The notes beneath the pieces are model-generated. The model was not told the origin of the DNA. It was given only the letters and a program-made list of their open reading frames with translations, and ran no database searches. Shown here one piece after another: positions 35,347 to 42,892 of a stretch of DNA of 42,892 nt. Within the stretch, counting starts at the first letter, position 1. Every line of letters starts with the position of its first letter. A program made the translations under genes and the position numbers. Source of the DNA: Streptomyces sp. NWU339 (lineage in GTDB: Bacteria > Actinomycetota > Actinomycetes > Streptomycetales > Streptomycetaceae); assembly GCF_003143855.1 (NCBI RefSeq), contig NZ_QFRK01000044.1:1-42892 (forward strand), read 5' to 3'.

Positions 35347-36783
35347 ATGCCGTTGCTCGACCCCACGACCTGGCAGCCCCGTCGTCTCGCGGGACCCGAC
35401 CACACCGTCACGGAGCCCGCCACCGGCGAACAGCTGGCCACCGTCACCCTCGCCACCGGTGAGGACGTCGGGGCCGCCGCCGAAGCGGGCCGCGCTGCCC
35501 AGACCGAGTGGGCGAAGGCCCCGCACTTCGTCCGTGCCGCGGTGCTCCGCAAGGCCGGCGACCTGTTCGCCGCGCACGTCGGGGAACTGCGGGAATGGCT
35601 GGTCCGCGAAGCCGGCAACATCCCCGGCAAGGCCGACTTCGAACTGCACGTCGCCGCCCAGGAGTGCTACGAGGCCGCGGCCCTGGCCTCCCGCCCGCCC
35701 GGTCAGGTGCTGCCCACCGAAGGGCCCCGGCTGTCGTACACCCGACGGGTGCCGGTGGGCGTGGTGGGCGTCATCGCGCCGTTCAACGCGCCGCTGATCC
35801 TGTCCATCCGCTCCGTCGCCCCGGCCCTCGCGCTCGGCAACGCGGTCGTCCTGAAGCCGGACCCGCGCACCGCGGTCTGCGGCGGACTGGCGCTCGCCGC
35901 GGTGTTCGCCGAGGCGGGGCTGCCCGAGGGACTGCTGCACATCCTGCCGGGCGGCGCGGAGACCGGTCAGGCGCTCGTCGCCGACCCGCGCGTCCCCGTC
36001 ATCTCCTTCACCGGCTCCACCGGCGCCGGCCGGCACGTCGGGGAGGCCGCGGGCCGTCACCTCAAGCGGGCCCACCTGGAACTCGGCGGCAACTCCGCGC
36101 TGATCGTGCTGGAGGACGCCGACCTCGACGCGGTGATCTCCACGGCCGCCTGGGGATCGTTCTTCCACCAGGGCCAGATCTGCATGACGACCGGACGCCA
36201 CCTGGTGCACGCCTCGCTCTACGACGAGTACGTCGAACGGCTGGCCGCCAAGGCGGACTCACTCGCCGTCGGCGACCCGCACCGCGACCAGGTCCACCTC
36301 GGCCCGCTCATCGACCGTGGACAGCTCGACAAGGTCCACGCCCTGGTCGAGTCCAGCACCGCCGGCGGCGCGAAACTCGCCGCGGGCGGCACCCACGACC
36401 GGCTGTTCTACCGGCCCACCGTCCTCGCGGACACCGACGACGACACCCCCGCGTACACGGAGGAGGTCTTCGGCCCCGTCGCACCCGTACGGTCCTTCAG
36501 CGACGCCGATGAGGCCGCCGCCCTGGCCGCCGCGAGCCCCTACGGCCTCTCGCTGGGCATCGTCACCGCCGACACGGCACGCGGCCTGGACCTGGCGGAG
36601 CGGATCCCGACGGGGATCGTGCACATCAACGACCAGACCGTGAACGACGAGGCCGTGGCCCCCTTCGGCGGCGTCGCCGCCTCCGGCACCGGGTCCCGCT
36701 TCGGCGGCGACGCCAACCTGGACGCGTTCACCGAGGTGCGCTGGACCACCGTGCGCGGGGACGTCGCGCAGTACCCGTTCTAG
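35347..36783 (+). CDS. NAD(P)-dependent aldehyde dehydrogenase, benzaldehyde/vanillin-type
   Basis: 478 aa from ATG 35347. All catalytic parts are present: Asn147 (IAPFNAPL), Lys170 (VLKPDPRT), the FTGSTGAGRHVGE cofactor loop, Glu245 (LELGGN) and Cys279 (FHQGQICMTTGR). The start (LLDPTTWQPR) and the QGQICM loop match the aromatic aldehyde group (benzaldehyde or vanillin dehydrogenases), so it probably oxidises aromatic aldehydes to acids. The upstream gap has TAGGAT at about 35256-35261 as a possible -10 site. It converges on the thioredoxin gene with a strong hairpin between. Confidence 0.88.
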   Translation: MPLLDPTTWQPRRLAGPDHTVTEPATGEQLATVTLATGEDVGAAAEAGRAAQTEWAKAPHFVRAAVLRKAGDLFAAHVGELREWLVREAGNIPGKADFELHVAAQECYEAAALASRPPGQVLPTEGPRLSYTRRVPVGVVGVIAPFNAPLILSIRSVAPALALGNAVVLKPDPRTAVCGGLALAAVFAEAGLPEGLLHILPGGAETGQALVADPRVPVISFTGSTGAGRHVGEAAGRHLKRAHLELGGNSALIVLEDADLDAVISTAAWGSFFHQGQICMTTGRHLVHASLYDEYVERLAAKADSLAVGDPHRDQVHLGPLIDRGQLDKVHALVESSTAGGAKLAAGGTHDRLFYRPTVLADTDDDTPAYTEEVFGPVAPVRSFSDADEAAALAAASPYGLSLGIVTADTARGLDLAERIPTGIVHINDQTVNDEAVAPFGGVAASGTGSRFGGDANLDAFTEVRWTTVRGDVAQYPF

Positions 36784-36803
36784 AAGGACCCGTTCCGGAA
36801 GGA

Positions 36804-36842
36804 CCCGAGCCGGGGCCGGTCGGTCACTGGCCCCGGCTCGGG
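36804..36842. terminator. Bidirectional hairpin between aldehyde dehydrogenase and thioredoxin
   Basis: A perfect 14-bp stem (CCCGAGCCGGGGCC at 36804-36817 with GGCCCCGGCTCGGG at 36829-36842) and an 11-base loop. The right arm encodes the last codons of thioredoxin, whose stop lies in the loop at 36824-36826. Confidence 0.75.
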
Positions 36843-37228
36843 CTCCCCGCCTCGCCGCCGGCCTTCGCCTGCTGCTCGGCGATCGACTTGCGGACCTCGT
36901 CCATGTCCAGCTTCCGGGCCTGCCCGATGACGTCCGTCAGCGCGGCTTCGGGCAGGGCACCCGGCTGGGCGAACACGGCCACCTGGTCGCGGACGATCAT
37001 CAGCGTCGGGATCGACCGGATGTCGAAGGCCGCGGCCAGCTCCGGCTGCGCCTCCGTGTCCACCTTGCCGAACACCAGGTCCGGGTTGTCCTCCGCCGCC
37101 TTCTCGTACACGGGAGCGAACTGACGGCACGGCTCGCACCAGGACGCCCAGAAGTCGATGAGAACGAACTCGTTCTCCGTGACCAGCTGGTCGAAGTTCT
37201 CCTTGGTGAGCTCCACGGTGCTGCTCAT
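36824..37228 (-). CDS. trxC: Thioredoxin with WCEPC active site
   Basis: 134 aa. Thioredoxin fold with active site W30-C31-E-P-C34 (FWASWCEPC), the cis-Pro SIPTLMIVRD and a C-terminal charged tail of about 25 residues beyond the fold. Glu replaces the usual Gly of WCGPC, which should shift the redox potential. The ATG at 37228 has GAGGAAA upstream. A SigR-type promoter lies 41-67 bases upstream of the start, in line with my memory that S. coelicolor trxC is a SigR target. It is divergent from a flavoprotein disulfide-reductase homologue. Confidence 0.9.
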   Translation of the reverse strand: MSSTVELTKENFDQLVTENEFVLIDFWASWCEPCRQFAPVYEKAAEDNPDLVFGKVDTEAQPELAAAFDIRSIPTLMIVRDQVAVFAQPGALPEAALTDVIGQARKLDMDEVRKSIAEQQAKAGGEAGSPSRGQ

Positions 37229-37268
37229 GGTGTTTCCTCTTCCTGATGTCGGGTCGAGCCATCCGCAC

Positions 37269-37295
37269 AACACGGCCGGCCGGGTCACGTATTCC
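37269..37295 (-). promoter_or_regulatory. SigR-type promoter of trxC
   Basis: On the minus strand GGAAT (37295-37291), a 19-base spacer, then GTT (37271-37269). The SigR (disulfide stress sigma factor) consensus is GGAAT, about 18 bases, GTT. It lies 41 bases from the trxC start. The spacer is one base longer than the common form, within the reported range as I recall it. Confidence 0.68.
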
Positions 37296-37345
37296 GCGCC
37301 CCTACCCATGTGGCCACCACGCACACCACCCACCAGACTGACCCC

Positions 37346-38821
37346 ATGAGGCAAACGGAACCGACAGGACCGACGGGGTCGACAGGATCGGCGGACCTGG
37401 AGCCCGTGGACTACGACGTCGTCGTGCTCGGCGCCGGGCCCGTGGGGGAGAACGTCGCCGACCGCACCCGCGCGGCAGGGCTGACCACCGCGATCGTCGA
37501 GAGCGAACTGGTCGGCGGCGAGTGCTCCTACTGGGCGTGCATGCCCAGCAAGGCCCTGCTGCGCCCCGTTCTCGCACGGGCCGACGCCCGCCGCACCCCC
37601 GGCCTGAGCCGGTCGGCGCAGGGACCGCTCGACACGAGCGCGGTCCTCGCCCACCGGGACGAGTACACCTCGCACTGGAAGGACGACGGTCAGGTCCAGT
37701 GGCTGGAGAGCGTCGGCGTCGAACTCCACCGCGGCGTCGGGCGGATCACCGGCCCGCGCATGGTGACCGTCACCGCCGGCGACGGAACGCGGCGCGTCCT
37801 CACCGCCCGGCACGCCGTCGCCGTCTGCACGGGCAGCCGCGCGCTGCTGCCCCCGCTGCCCGGACTCGCCGACGTGGCGCCGTGGACGAGCAGGGAGGCC
37901 ACCAGCGCCAAGGCCGTGCCCGGCAGGCTGGTCGTGGTCGGTGGCGGTGTCGTGGCCACCGAGATGGCCACGGCCTGGCAGGCGCTCGGTTCCCGGGTCA
38001 CGCTCCTGGTACGCGGCAAGGGCCTGCTGTCCCGGATGGAGCCCTTCGCCGGAGAGCTGGTCGCCGAGGCGCTCACCGAGGCTGGCGCGGACCTCCGTAC
38101 CGGTACCTCCGCCGCCTCGGTGACCAGGGAGAACGGTGCCGTCGTGGTCATCACCGACACGGGGGAACGGATCGAGGCCGACGAGATCCTCTTCGCCACC
38201 GGCCGCGCCCCGCGCACCGACGACATCGGCCTGGAGACCGTCGGTCTGGAACCCGGGTCCTGGCTCACCGTGGACGACAGCCTCCGAGTGACCGGCCAGG
38301 ACTGGCTCTACGCGGTCGGCGACGTCAACCGGCGTGCCCTGCTCACCCATCAGGGCAAGTACCAGGCCCGTATCGCGGGCGCCGCCATCGCCGCGCGCGC
38401 CACCGGGGGGCCCGTCGCCGCGGAGGCGTGGGGCGCGTACGCCGCCACCGCCGACCACCATGCCGTACCCCAGGTGGTGTTCACCGACCCGGAGGCGGGT
38501 TCGGTCGGCCTCTCCCTGGCCGAGGCGGAACGGGCGGGACACCGCGTCCGCGCCGTCGACCTCGACCTGTCCTCGGTCGCCGGCGCCGGTCTGTACGGGG
38601 AGGGGTACAAGGGCCGCGCCCGCATGGTCGTCGACCTCGAGAGCGAGACCCTGCGCGGCGTCACCTTCGTCGGCCCCGGCGTGGGCGAACTGGTCCACTC
38701 GGCGACCGTCGCGGTCGCCGCCCAGGTGCCGGTCGCCCGCCTGTGGCACGCGGTCCCGTCGTACCCGACGATCAGCGAGGCATGGCTCCGACTGCTGGAG
38801 GCATACCGGGACAGCACCTGA
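37346..38821 (+). CDS. Pyridine nucleotide-disulfide oxidoreductase-like flavoprotein
   Basis: 491 aa from ATG 37346; GTG 37310 would add 12 residues, and neither has a ribosome-binding site. FAD motif DYDVVVLGAGPVGENVADRT (about 22-41). The redox pair is C60-SYWA-C65 (GGECSYWACMPSK), the class I C-x4-C motif. The NAD(P) motif is LVVVGGGVVATEMATAWQALG and the second FAD motif LYAVGDVNRRALLTHQGKYQ. The C-terminus reads WHAVPSYPTISE where dihydrolipoamide and mycothione reductases have HxHPTxxE: the catalytic His is replaced by Tyr. It may reduce a non-thiol substrate or act as a transhydrogenase. Divergent from trxC. Confidence 0.86.
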   Translation: MRQTEPTGPTGSTGSADLEPVDYDVVVLGAGPVGENVADRTRAAGLTTAIVESELVGGECSYWACMPSKALLRPVLARADARRTPGLSRSAQGPLDTSAVLAHRDEYTSHWKDDGQVQWLESVGVELHRGVGRITGPRMVTVTAGDGTRRVLTARHAVAVCTGSRALLPPLPGLADVAPWTSREATSAKAVPGRLVVVGGGVVATEMATAWQALGSRVTLLVRGKGLLSRMEPFAGELVAEALTEAGADLRTGTSAASVTRENGAVVVITDTGERIEADEILFATGRAPRTDDIGLETVGLEPGSWLTVDDSLRVTGQDWLYAVGDVNRRALLTHQGKYQARIAGAAIAARATGGPVAAEAWGAYAATADHHAVPQVVFTDPEAGSVGLSLAEAERAGHRVRAVDLDLSSVAGAGLYGEGYKGRARMVVDLESETLRGVTFVGPGVGELVHSATVAVAAQVPVARLWHAVPSYPTISEAWLRLLEAYRDST

Positions 38822-38860
38822 GCCACCGGGAGAGCGGGCCACAGGCGGGCGACCCGGGCC

Positions 38861-39505
38861 CTACGGCAGTTCGAAGCCCAGGGCCCGCGCGGCCGCCTCC
38901 GGCGTGGGCTGCGACCAGCGCTCCACCACCGCCTGGTGGGACGAGAGCGAGCGGGGCTCGGCCCGGTCGAGATAGAGCGTGCCGTCGAGGTGATCCGTCT
39001 CGTGCTGGACGATCCGCGCGGGCCAGCCGCTGAACACCTCGTCCACCGCCCGCCCGTGCTCGTCCTGCCCGGTGAGCCGCACTTCGGCGTGCCGCGCCAC
39101 CACCGCCTGGTAGCCGGGCACGCTCAAACAGCCCTCGAAGAACGCCGCCCGCCCGCCGCCGACCGGCGCGTAGACCGGGTTGACCAGTACCCGGAAGGGT
39201 TGCCGCACCCGGCCGCGCGCCAGCCGCACCTCGTCCGGGACGGGAGCCGGATCCTCGATCACCGCGATCCGCAGCCCCACCCCCACCTGCGGCGCGGCCA
39301 GGCCGACGCCCGGCGCGGCGTGCATGGTGACCCGCAACGCCTCGACGAACCGCGCCAGCAGCGCGGGGTCCAACTGGCCGTGGAAGGGCTCGGACGCCTG
39401 CCGCAGAACCGGATCACCGGCCGCGACGATGGGCAACGGCCCTTCACCGGCGAGGAGTTGCTCGACGCGCTCGGCGAGGGGCGCACGATCGTTCGGATTT
39501 CCCAT
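38861..39505 (-). CDS. def: Peptide deformylase
   Basis: 214 aa. All three motifs are intact: GVGLAAPQ (66-73), EGCLSVPG with metal ligand Cys126, and QHETDHLDG with metal ligands His168 and His172 and catalytic Glu169. It removes the formyl group from new proteins. The N-terminal 25-residue extension is usual for actinobacterial type I enzymes. Streptomyces carry several def genes, so this one is probably not the only copy. Convergent with the flavoprotein gene. Confidence 0.94.
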   Translation of the reverse strand: MGNPNDRAPLAERVEQLLAGEGPLPIVAAGDPVLRQASEPFHGQLDPALLARFVEALRVTMHAAPGVGLAAPQVGVGLRIAVIEDPAPVPDEVRLARGRVRQPFRVLVNPVYAPVGGGRAAFFEGCLSVPGYQAVVARHAEVRLTGQDEHGRAVDEVFSGWPARIVQHETDHLDGTLYLDRAEPRSLSSHQAVVERWSQPTPEAAARALGFELP

Positions 39506-39649
39506 CGGGCCAGGATGACACGTGCCCACGACATCTCCGTTCCGGTGAGTGACGCAGGTCACAACCGTTGCCCGGGAGCCCGCGGCCCCGCCGCCCCGAC
39601 CACTGGAGCAGCACCACGGCCGCCAAGACGCCCCGGGAGAAGCCCACCG

Positions 39650-41074
39650 ATGACCACCGCTCCCTCGACCACCACGGACGAGGCCCCCCAGCCCCCCGCC
39701 CCCGCACGGTCCGGATCCGTCTGGACCACCCTGCGCCCCCTGATCCTGCGCCTGCACTTCTACGCGGGCGTGGTGGTGGCGCCGTTCCTGCTCGTCGCCG
39801 CCTTCACCGGCCTGCTGTACGCCGCGTCCTTCCAGGTCGAGAAGATCGTCTACGACCATGAGCTGACCGTCCCCGTCGGCGACCGCGTACTGCCGATCTC
39901 CGAGCAGGTGGCCGCCGCCCGTGAGGCGCACCCCGAGGGCGCGGTCTCCGCGATACGGCCCGCGCCCGAGGCGGACGCGACGACCAGGGTGATGCTGTCC
40001 GGCGTGCCGGGAGTGGACCCGGACCACACCCTCGCCGTGTTCGTCGACCCGTACACCGGGGAGGTGCGCGGCGCACTGGAGCAGTACGGCTCCACCGGCG
40101 CGCTGCCCCTGCGCACCTGGATCGACGAGTTCCACCGCGATCTGCACCTCGGCGAAACGGGCCGCCTCTACAGCGAGTTCGCGGCCAGCTGGCTGTGGGT
40201 GATCGCCGGCGGCGGCCTGGTGCTGTGGTTCTCCCGCCGCCGGGCGCTGCGCAAGATCCGTGGCACCAGTGGTCGGCGGCGCACTCTGGGCCTGCACGGC
40301 GGCATCGGAGCCTGGGCCGCGGCCGGTTTCATCTTCCTCTCCGCGACCGGACTGACCTGGTCCACCTACACCGGTGCCACCATCGCCGACCTGCGGGCCT
40401 CGCTCGGTCAGGAAACGCCCACGGTGTCGGCCGCCGCGGGCGGTGCCCACGCCGAGCACGGCACGGCGGGCGGAAACGGGGGCGACGCCGAGCACGGGGT
40501 CGGCCTCGACAAGGTCCTCGCGGCGGCACGAGCCGAGCGCCTCGGTGACCCGGTGGAGATCATCCCGCCCGCCGACGCGGCCTCCGCGTACGTCGTGAAG
40601 CAGGTGCAGCGCAGCTGGCCCGAGAAGCAGGACGCGGTCGCCGTCGACCCGGCCACCGGTGCGGTCACCGACGTCGTGCGGTGGGCCGACTACCCGGTGC
40701 TCGCCAAACTCAGCCGCTGGGGCATCGACCTGCACACCGGCAGCCTCTTCGGCCTGCCCAACCAGATCGCGCTGATGCTGCTCGCGGCCACACTGATCCT
40801 GCTGATCCTGTGGGGTTACCGCATGTGGTGGCAGCGGGGCCGGGGCTCGGCCTTCGGCCGGCCGATCCCGCGCGGTGCCTGGCAGCAGGTACCGCCGTAC
40901 CTCCTCGTCCCGCTGCTGGCGGTGGTCGCCGTACTGGGCTACTTCGTCCCGCTGCTCGGTATCCCGCTGGCCGCCTTCCTCGCCGTCGACATCGTCCTCG
41001 GGGAGCTCGCGCACAGGCGGGGGCGACGGACGTACGGGGGAGGCGAACGTACCGGAACGGCACGGACGCCGTAA
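39650..41074 (+). CDS. PepSY domain membrane protein (PepSY_TM)
   Basis: 474 aa. Four or five membrane segments are visible: HFYAGVVVAPFLLVAAFTGLLYA (about 36-58), SWLWVIAGGGLVLWF, GGIGAWAAAGFIFLSATGL, IALMLLAATLILLILWGY and LLVPLLAVVAVLGYF. A PepSY domain lies in the loop after helix 1 (QVAAAREAHPEGAVSAIRPAPE) and another after helix 3 (VEIIPPADAASAYVVKQVQRSWPEKQ). His37 and the HxDLHLGE motif before helix 2 are typical of the group often linked to iron or haem reduction at the membrane. A His/Gly-rich loop (AHAEHGTAGGNGGDAEHG) may bind metal. The specific role is not known. Confidence 0.87.
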   Translation: MTTAPSTTTDEAPQPPAPARSGSVWTTLRPLILRLHFYAGVVVAPFLLVAAFTGLLYAASFQVEKIVYDHELTVPVGDRVLPISEQVAAAREAHPEGAVSAIRPAPEADATTRVMLSGVPGVDPDHTLAVFVDPYTGEVRGALEQYGSTGALPLRTWIDEFHRDLHLGETGRLYSEFAASWLWVIAGGGLVLWFSRRRALRKIRGTSGRRRTLGLHGGIGAWAAAGFIFLSATGLTWSTYTGATIADLRASLGQETPTVSAAAGGAHAEHGTAGGNGGDAEHGVGLDKVLAAARAERLGDPVEIIPPADAASAYVVKQVQRSWPEKQDAVAVDPATGAVTDVVRWADYPVLAKLSRWGIDLHTGSLFGLPNQIALMLLAATLILLILWGYRMWWQRGRGSAFGRPIPRGAWQQVPPYLLVPLLAVVAVLGYFVPLLGIPLAAFLAVDIVLGELAHRRGRRTYGGGERTGTARTP

Positions 41075-41092
41075 CCGGGACGCGGCGGGAAC

Positions 41093-41146
41093 CGCGCGGG
41101 CCGTCACCGGTCTCCCTCCGGGAGGAACCGGGCACCGGCCCGCGCG
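41093..41146. terminator. Long hairpin between PepSY and TPR genes
   Basis: CGCGCGGGCCG (41093-41103) pairs with CGGCCCGCGCG (41136-41146); the 32-base loop holds an inner CCTCC-GGAGG hairpin. It lies between convergent genes and may be a two-way terminator. Confidence 0.55.
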
Positions 41147-41157
41147 ACTGCCGTCCT

Positions 41158-41532
41158 CTACGCGTGGTCGAACTCGCGGTCGAGCCCACCGTCGAACTCG
41201 CCCGCCAGCGCGGCGGCGATCCGCAGGTGGGACTCCGCCTCCTCGTTCCGCCCCTGCCGCTCGAGGGTGCGGCCGAGCATCAGCCGGGCGTAGTGCTCCA
41301 CCGGGTCGCGTTCCACGATGATCCGCAACTCGGCCTCGGCGCGGCGCAGCTGGGCCGAGTGGTAGTAGGAGCGCGCCAGCAGCAGTCGCGGCCCGGTCTG
41401 CTCCGGCACCTCCTCGACCAGCCCGCTCAGGACGCGCGCCGCGGCGGTGTAGTCCTTGGCGCCGAAGAACAGCCCGGCGCGCTCCCAGCGCTCGGCCGGG
41501 GTTCCGTGGTCGTAGTAGTACCTGGTGTCCAC
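41158..41532 (-). CDS. Tetratricopeptide-repeat protein
   Basis: 124 aa from GTG 41532 with GGAGG upstream. Three TPR-like helix pairs are visible, e.g. WERAGLFFGAKDYTAAARVLSGLVEE, RLLLARSYYHSAQLRRAEAELRIIVER and ARLMLGRTLERQGRNEEAESHLRIA. A protein-binding scaffold with an unknown partner; it is divergent from the pirin gene, which is a candidate functional partner only by position. Confidence 0.82.
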   Translation of the reverse strand: MDTRYYYDHGTPAERWERAGLFFGAKDYTAAARVLSGLVEEVPEQTGPRLLLARSYYHSAQLRRAEAELRIIVERDPVEHYARLMLGRTLERQGRNEEAESHLRIAAALAGEFDGGLDREFDHA

Positions 41533-41667
41533 TCGTGACCTCCTTCGATGCCGACAACGGAGCTGGTTGATTGAATATTCCACTACTGGCGTGGGGTGGC
41601 GGAGCGGGAATCGACGGAGTGACTCACCGGAGTGACTCACCGCACCCCTCGAAGCTAAGTTGTGCCC

Positions 41668-42633
41668 ATGAGCAATCTCGAGCGGGAAGCCGTTCCGTCC
41701 CTGTGCGGCGGTCGCGGCTTCGTGGTGGCGGAGCCGGTGCGTGAGCTCCTCAGTCCCCGGCAGGTCAAGCTCGGCGAGTCCACGGAGGTCCGGCGGCTGC
41801 TGCCCAACCTGGGGCGGCGCATGATCGGCGCGTGGTGCTTCGTCGACCACTACGGTCCGGACGACATCGCCGACGAGCCCGGCATGCAGGTGCCGCCGCA
41901 CCCGCACATGGGCCTGCAGACGGTGAGTTGGCTGCACGAGGGCGAGGTCCTGCACCGTGACTCCACGGGCAGCCTCCAGATGATCCGCCCGCGCGAACTG
42001 GGCCTGATGACGTCCGGCAGGGCGATCAGCCACTCCGAGGAGAGCCCTCGCTCGCACGCCCGCTTCCTGCACGGCGCCCAGTTGTGGGTCGCCCTCCCGG
42101 ACGGCCACCGCCACACCGACCCGCATTTCGAGCACCACGCCGACCTCCCGGTCGTCACGGCACAGGGGATCGAGGCCACGCTCATCCTCGGCGACCTGGA
42201 CGGTGCCACGTCCCCGGGCACGGCGTACACCCCGATCGTCGGCGCCGACCTGGCCCTGTCGAACGGCGCGGACGTCCGGCTGCCCCTGGAGCGTGACTTC
42301 GAGTACGCGGTCCTCGCCATGTCCGGCGAGGTCCACGTGGACGGCGTACCGGTGCTCCCGGGCTCGATGCTCTACCTCGGCTGCGGCCGCGACGAACTCC
42401 CCCTGCGCGCCGAGTCCGACGCGGCGCTGATGCTCCTGGGCGGCGAGCCGTTCGAGGAGGAACTGGTCATGTTCTGGAACTGGATCGGCCGGACCCAGGA
42501 GGAGATCGAACAGGCCCGCCGGGACTGGATGGAAGGCACCCGCTTCGGCGAGGTGAAGGGCTACGACGGCGCCCCGCTGCCCGCCCCCGAGCTGCCGCCG
42601 GTGCCCCTGAAGCCACGCGGAAGGGTACGTTGA
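41668..42633 (+). CDS. Pirin-family bicupin
   Basis: 321 aa from ATG 41668. The N-terminal cupin has the metal ligands of pirin: PPHPHMGLQT (His-x-His) and ISHSEES (His-x-Glu), plus MIRPRELGLMTSG. The C-terminal cupin has EYAVLAMSGEVHVDGVPV and SMLYLGCGRDEL. The iron site is complete. Bacterial pirins include quercetin dioxygenases and regulators of pyruvate metabolism; which applies here is unknown. Last chromosomal gene before the insertion sequence. Confidence 0.9.
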   Translation: MSNLEREAVPSLCGGRGFVVAEPVRELLSPRQVKLGESTEVRRLLPNLGRRMIGAWCFVDHYGPDDIADEPGMQVPPHPHMGLQTVSWLHEGEVLHRDSTGSLQMIRPRELGLMTSGRAISHSEESPRSHARFLHGAQLWVALPDGHRHTDPHFEHHADLPVVTAQGIEATLILGDLDGATSPGTAYTPIVGADLALSNGADVRLPLERDFEYAVLAMSGEVHVDGVPVLPGSMLYLGCGRDELPLRAESDAALMLLGGEPFEEELVMFWNWIGRTQEEIEQARRDWMEGTRFGEVKGYDGAPLPAPELPPVPLKPRGRVR

Positions 42634-42728
42634 CCTGCGGAAACGGCTGACTGGTTGGTGACGGGCGGACGACTTGCCGTCGTGTCTTGTCTCCCGTCCC
42701 TCCATCGCGTGCATGAACCTTCCCCTTG

Positions 42729-42892
42729 ATCGTGGACACCTGGAGACTGGGACGTGAGGTTCCAGAGGAAGTAGTGCCGGGTGGGAAGCAAGAGCAACCG
42801 CAGCAGGCGGTACACGGAGGAGTTCAAACGGGACGCGGTCGCGCTCGTTCGCTCCTCCGGGAAGACCGTCACCGAGGTGGCCCGGGAGATCG
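42729..42892 (+). mobile_element. Left part of IS3-type insertion sequence, cut by window edge
   Basis: The element contains the transposase OrfA start at 42781. The left inverted repeat should lie in 42720-42745, where TGATCGTGGACACCTGGAG (from 42729) is the best candidate, but its partner is outside the window, so the boundary is an estimate. Confidence 0.55.
42781..42892 (+). CDS. IS3-family transposase OrfA, N-terminal fragment
   Basis: Starts GTG 42781 and runs off the window edge after 37 codons. RRYTEEFKRDAVALVRSSG and then TVTEVAREI are the HTH_Tnp_1 helix-turn-helix found at the start of IS3-family OrfA. A GGAAG site lies upstream. Whether OrfB and the right end are intact cannot be seen. 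Confidence 0.82.
   Translation, partial: MGSKSNRSRRYTEEFKRDAVALVRSSGKTVTEVAREI

Noticed and set aside
39444..39707. Small minus-strand frame upstream of deformylase
   Set aside because: It lies over the start of def and of the PepSY gene leader, is Arg-rich and has no ribosome-binding site.

Overview
The window is high-GC actinobacterial chromosome and almost certainly comes from a Streptomyces. Third codon positions are overwhelmingly G or C, GTG starts and ATGA/GTGA stop-start overlaps are common, and the gene content is typical (rmdA-type GGDEF-EAL protein, egtABCD, a Streptomyces-type sdhCAB, a DUF574 methyltransferase). From memory, the order secreted Pro-rich protein, COG4315 lipoprotein, methyltransferase, rmdA, sdhCAB, ornithine-lipid genes, egt genes, thioredoxin and deformylase resembles the SCO0931-SCO0883 part of S. 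coelicolor. I could not run a comparison.

Layout. 1-4.8 kb: a truncated Pro-rich secreted protein, a two-repeat lipoprotein with a strong terminator, then a translationally coupled methyltransferase and rmdA pair. 4.8-9.2 kb: a LysR regulator divergent from sdhCAB, with a perfect inverted repeat between them. 9.4-12.3 kb: predicted ornithine-lipid acyltransferases (olsB-olsA) and a PRC-barrel/DUF2382 stress-type protein with an Ala/Gly repeat linker. 12.3-22.5 kb: accessory genes around an intact ergothioneine operon egtABCD and a dodecin. Three genes here are broken: a HAD phosphatase with several frame changes, a bacterial PARG-type (TIGR02452) gene cut by a 43-bp repeat insertion just before its catalytic GGG, and a nucleotidyltransferase with one extra base. 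An orphan MazF/PemK-type gene overlaps the broken PARG tail to tail. 22.5-26.7 kb: PEBP, phosphoribosyltransferase, CoA-transferase, zinc-ribbon and LysR genes.

26.7-32.5 kb: a TetR regulator divergent from a four-gene molybdenum hydroxylase operon. Its FAD subunit carries the four-cysteine insert of PaoB/YagS, so the enzyme is probably an aldehyde oxidoreductase rather than a true xanthine dehydrogenase. Two palindromic operators lie between. 32.5-36.8 kb: an FMN reductase and TetR pair with its own twin palindromes, a LacI regulator and an aldehyde dehydrogenase. 36.8-39.5 kb: thioredoxin behind a SigR-like promoter, divergent from a flavoprotein disulfide-reductase homologue that lacks the usual C-terminal catalytic His, then peptide deformylase. 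39.6-42.9 kb: a PepSY membrane protein, a TPR protein, pirin, and the left part of an IS3-type element cut by the window edge.

Much of the window concerns redox balance and thiol or flavin chemistry: ergothioneine, dodecin, thioredoxin, FMN reductase, succinate dehydrogenase, a molybdenum hydroxylase and an aldehyde dehydrogenase. I saw no tRNA, rRNA, CRISPR array, prophage or large biosynthetic cluster. I did not find a clear new multi-gene defence system. The most unusual structures are the repeat-interrupted PARG gene and the paired palindromic operators.
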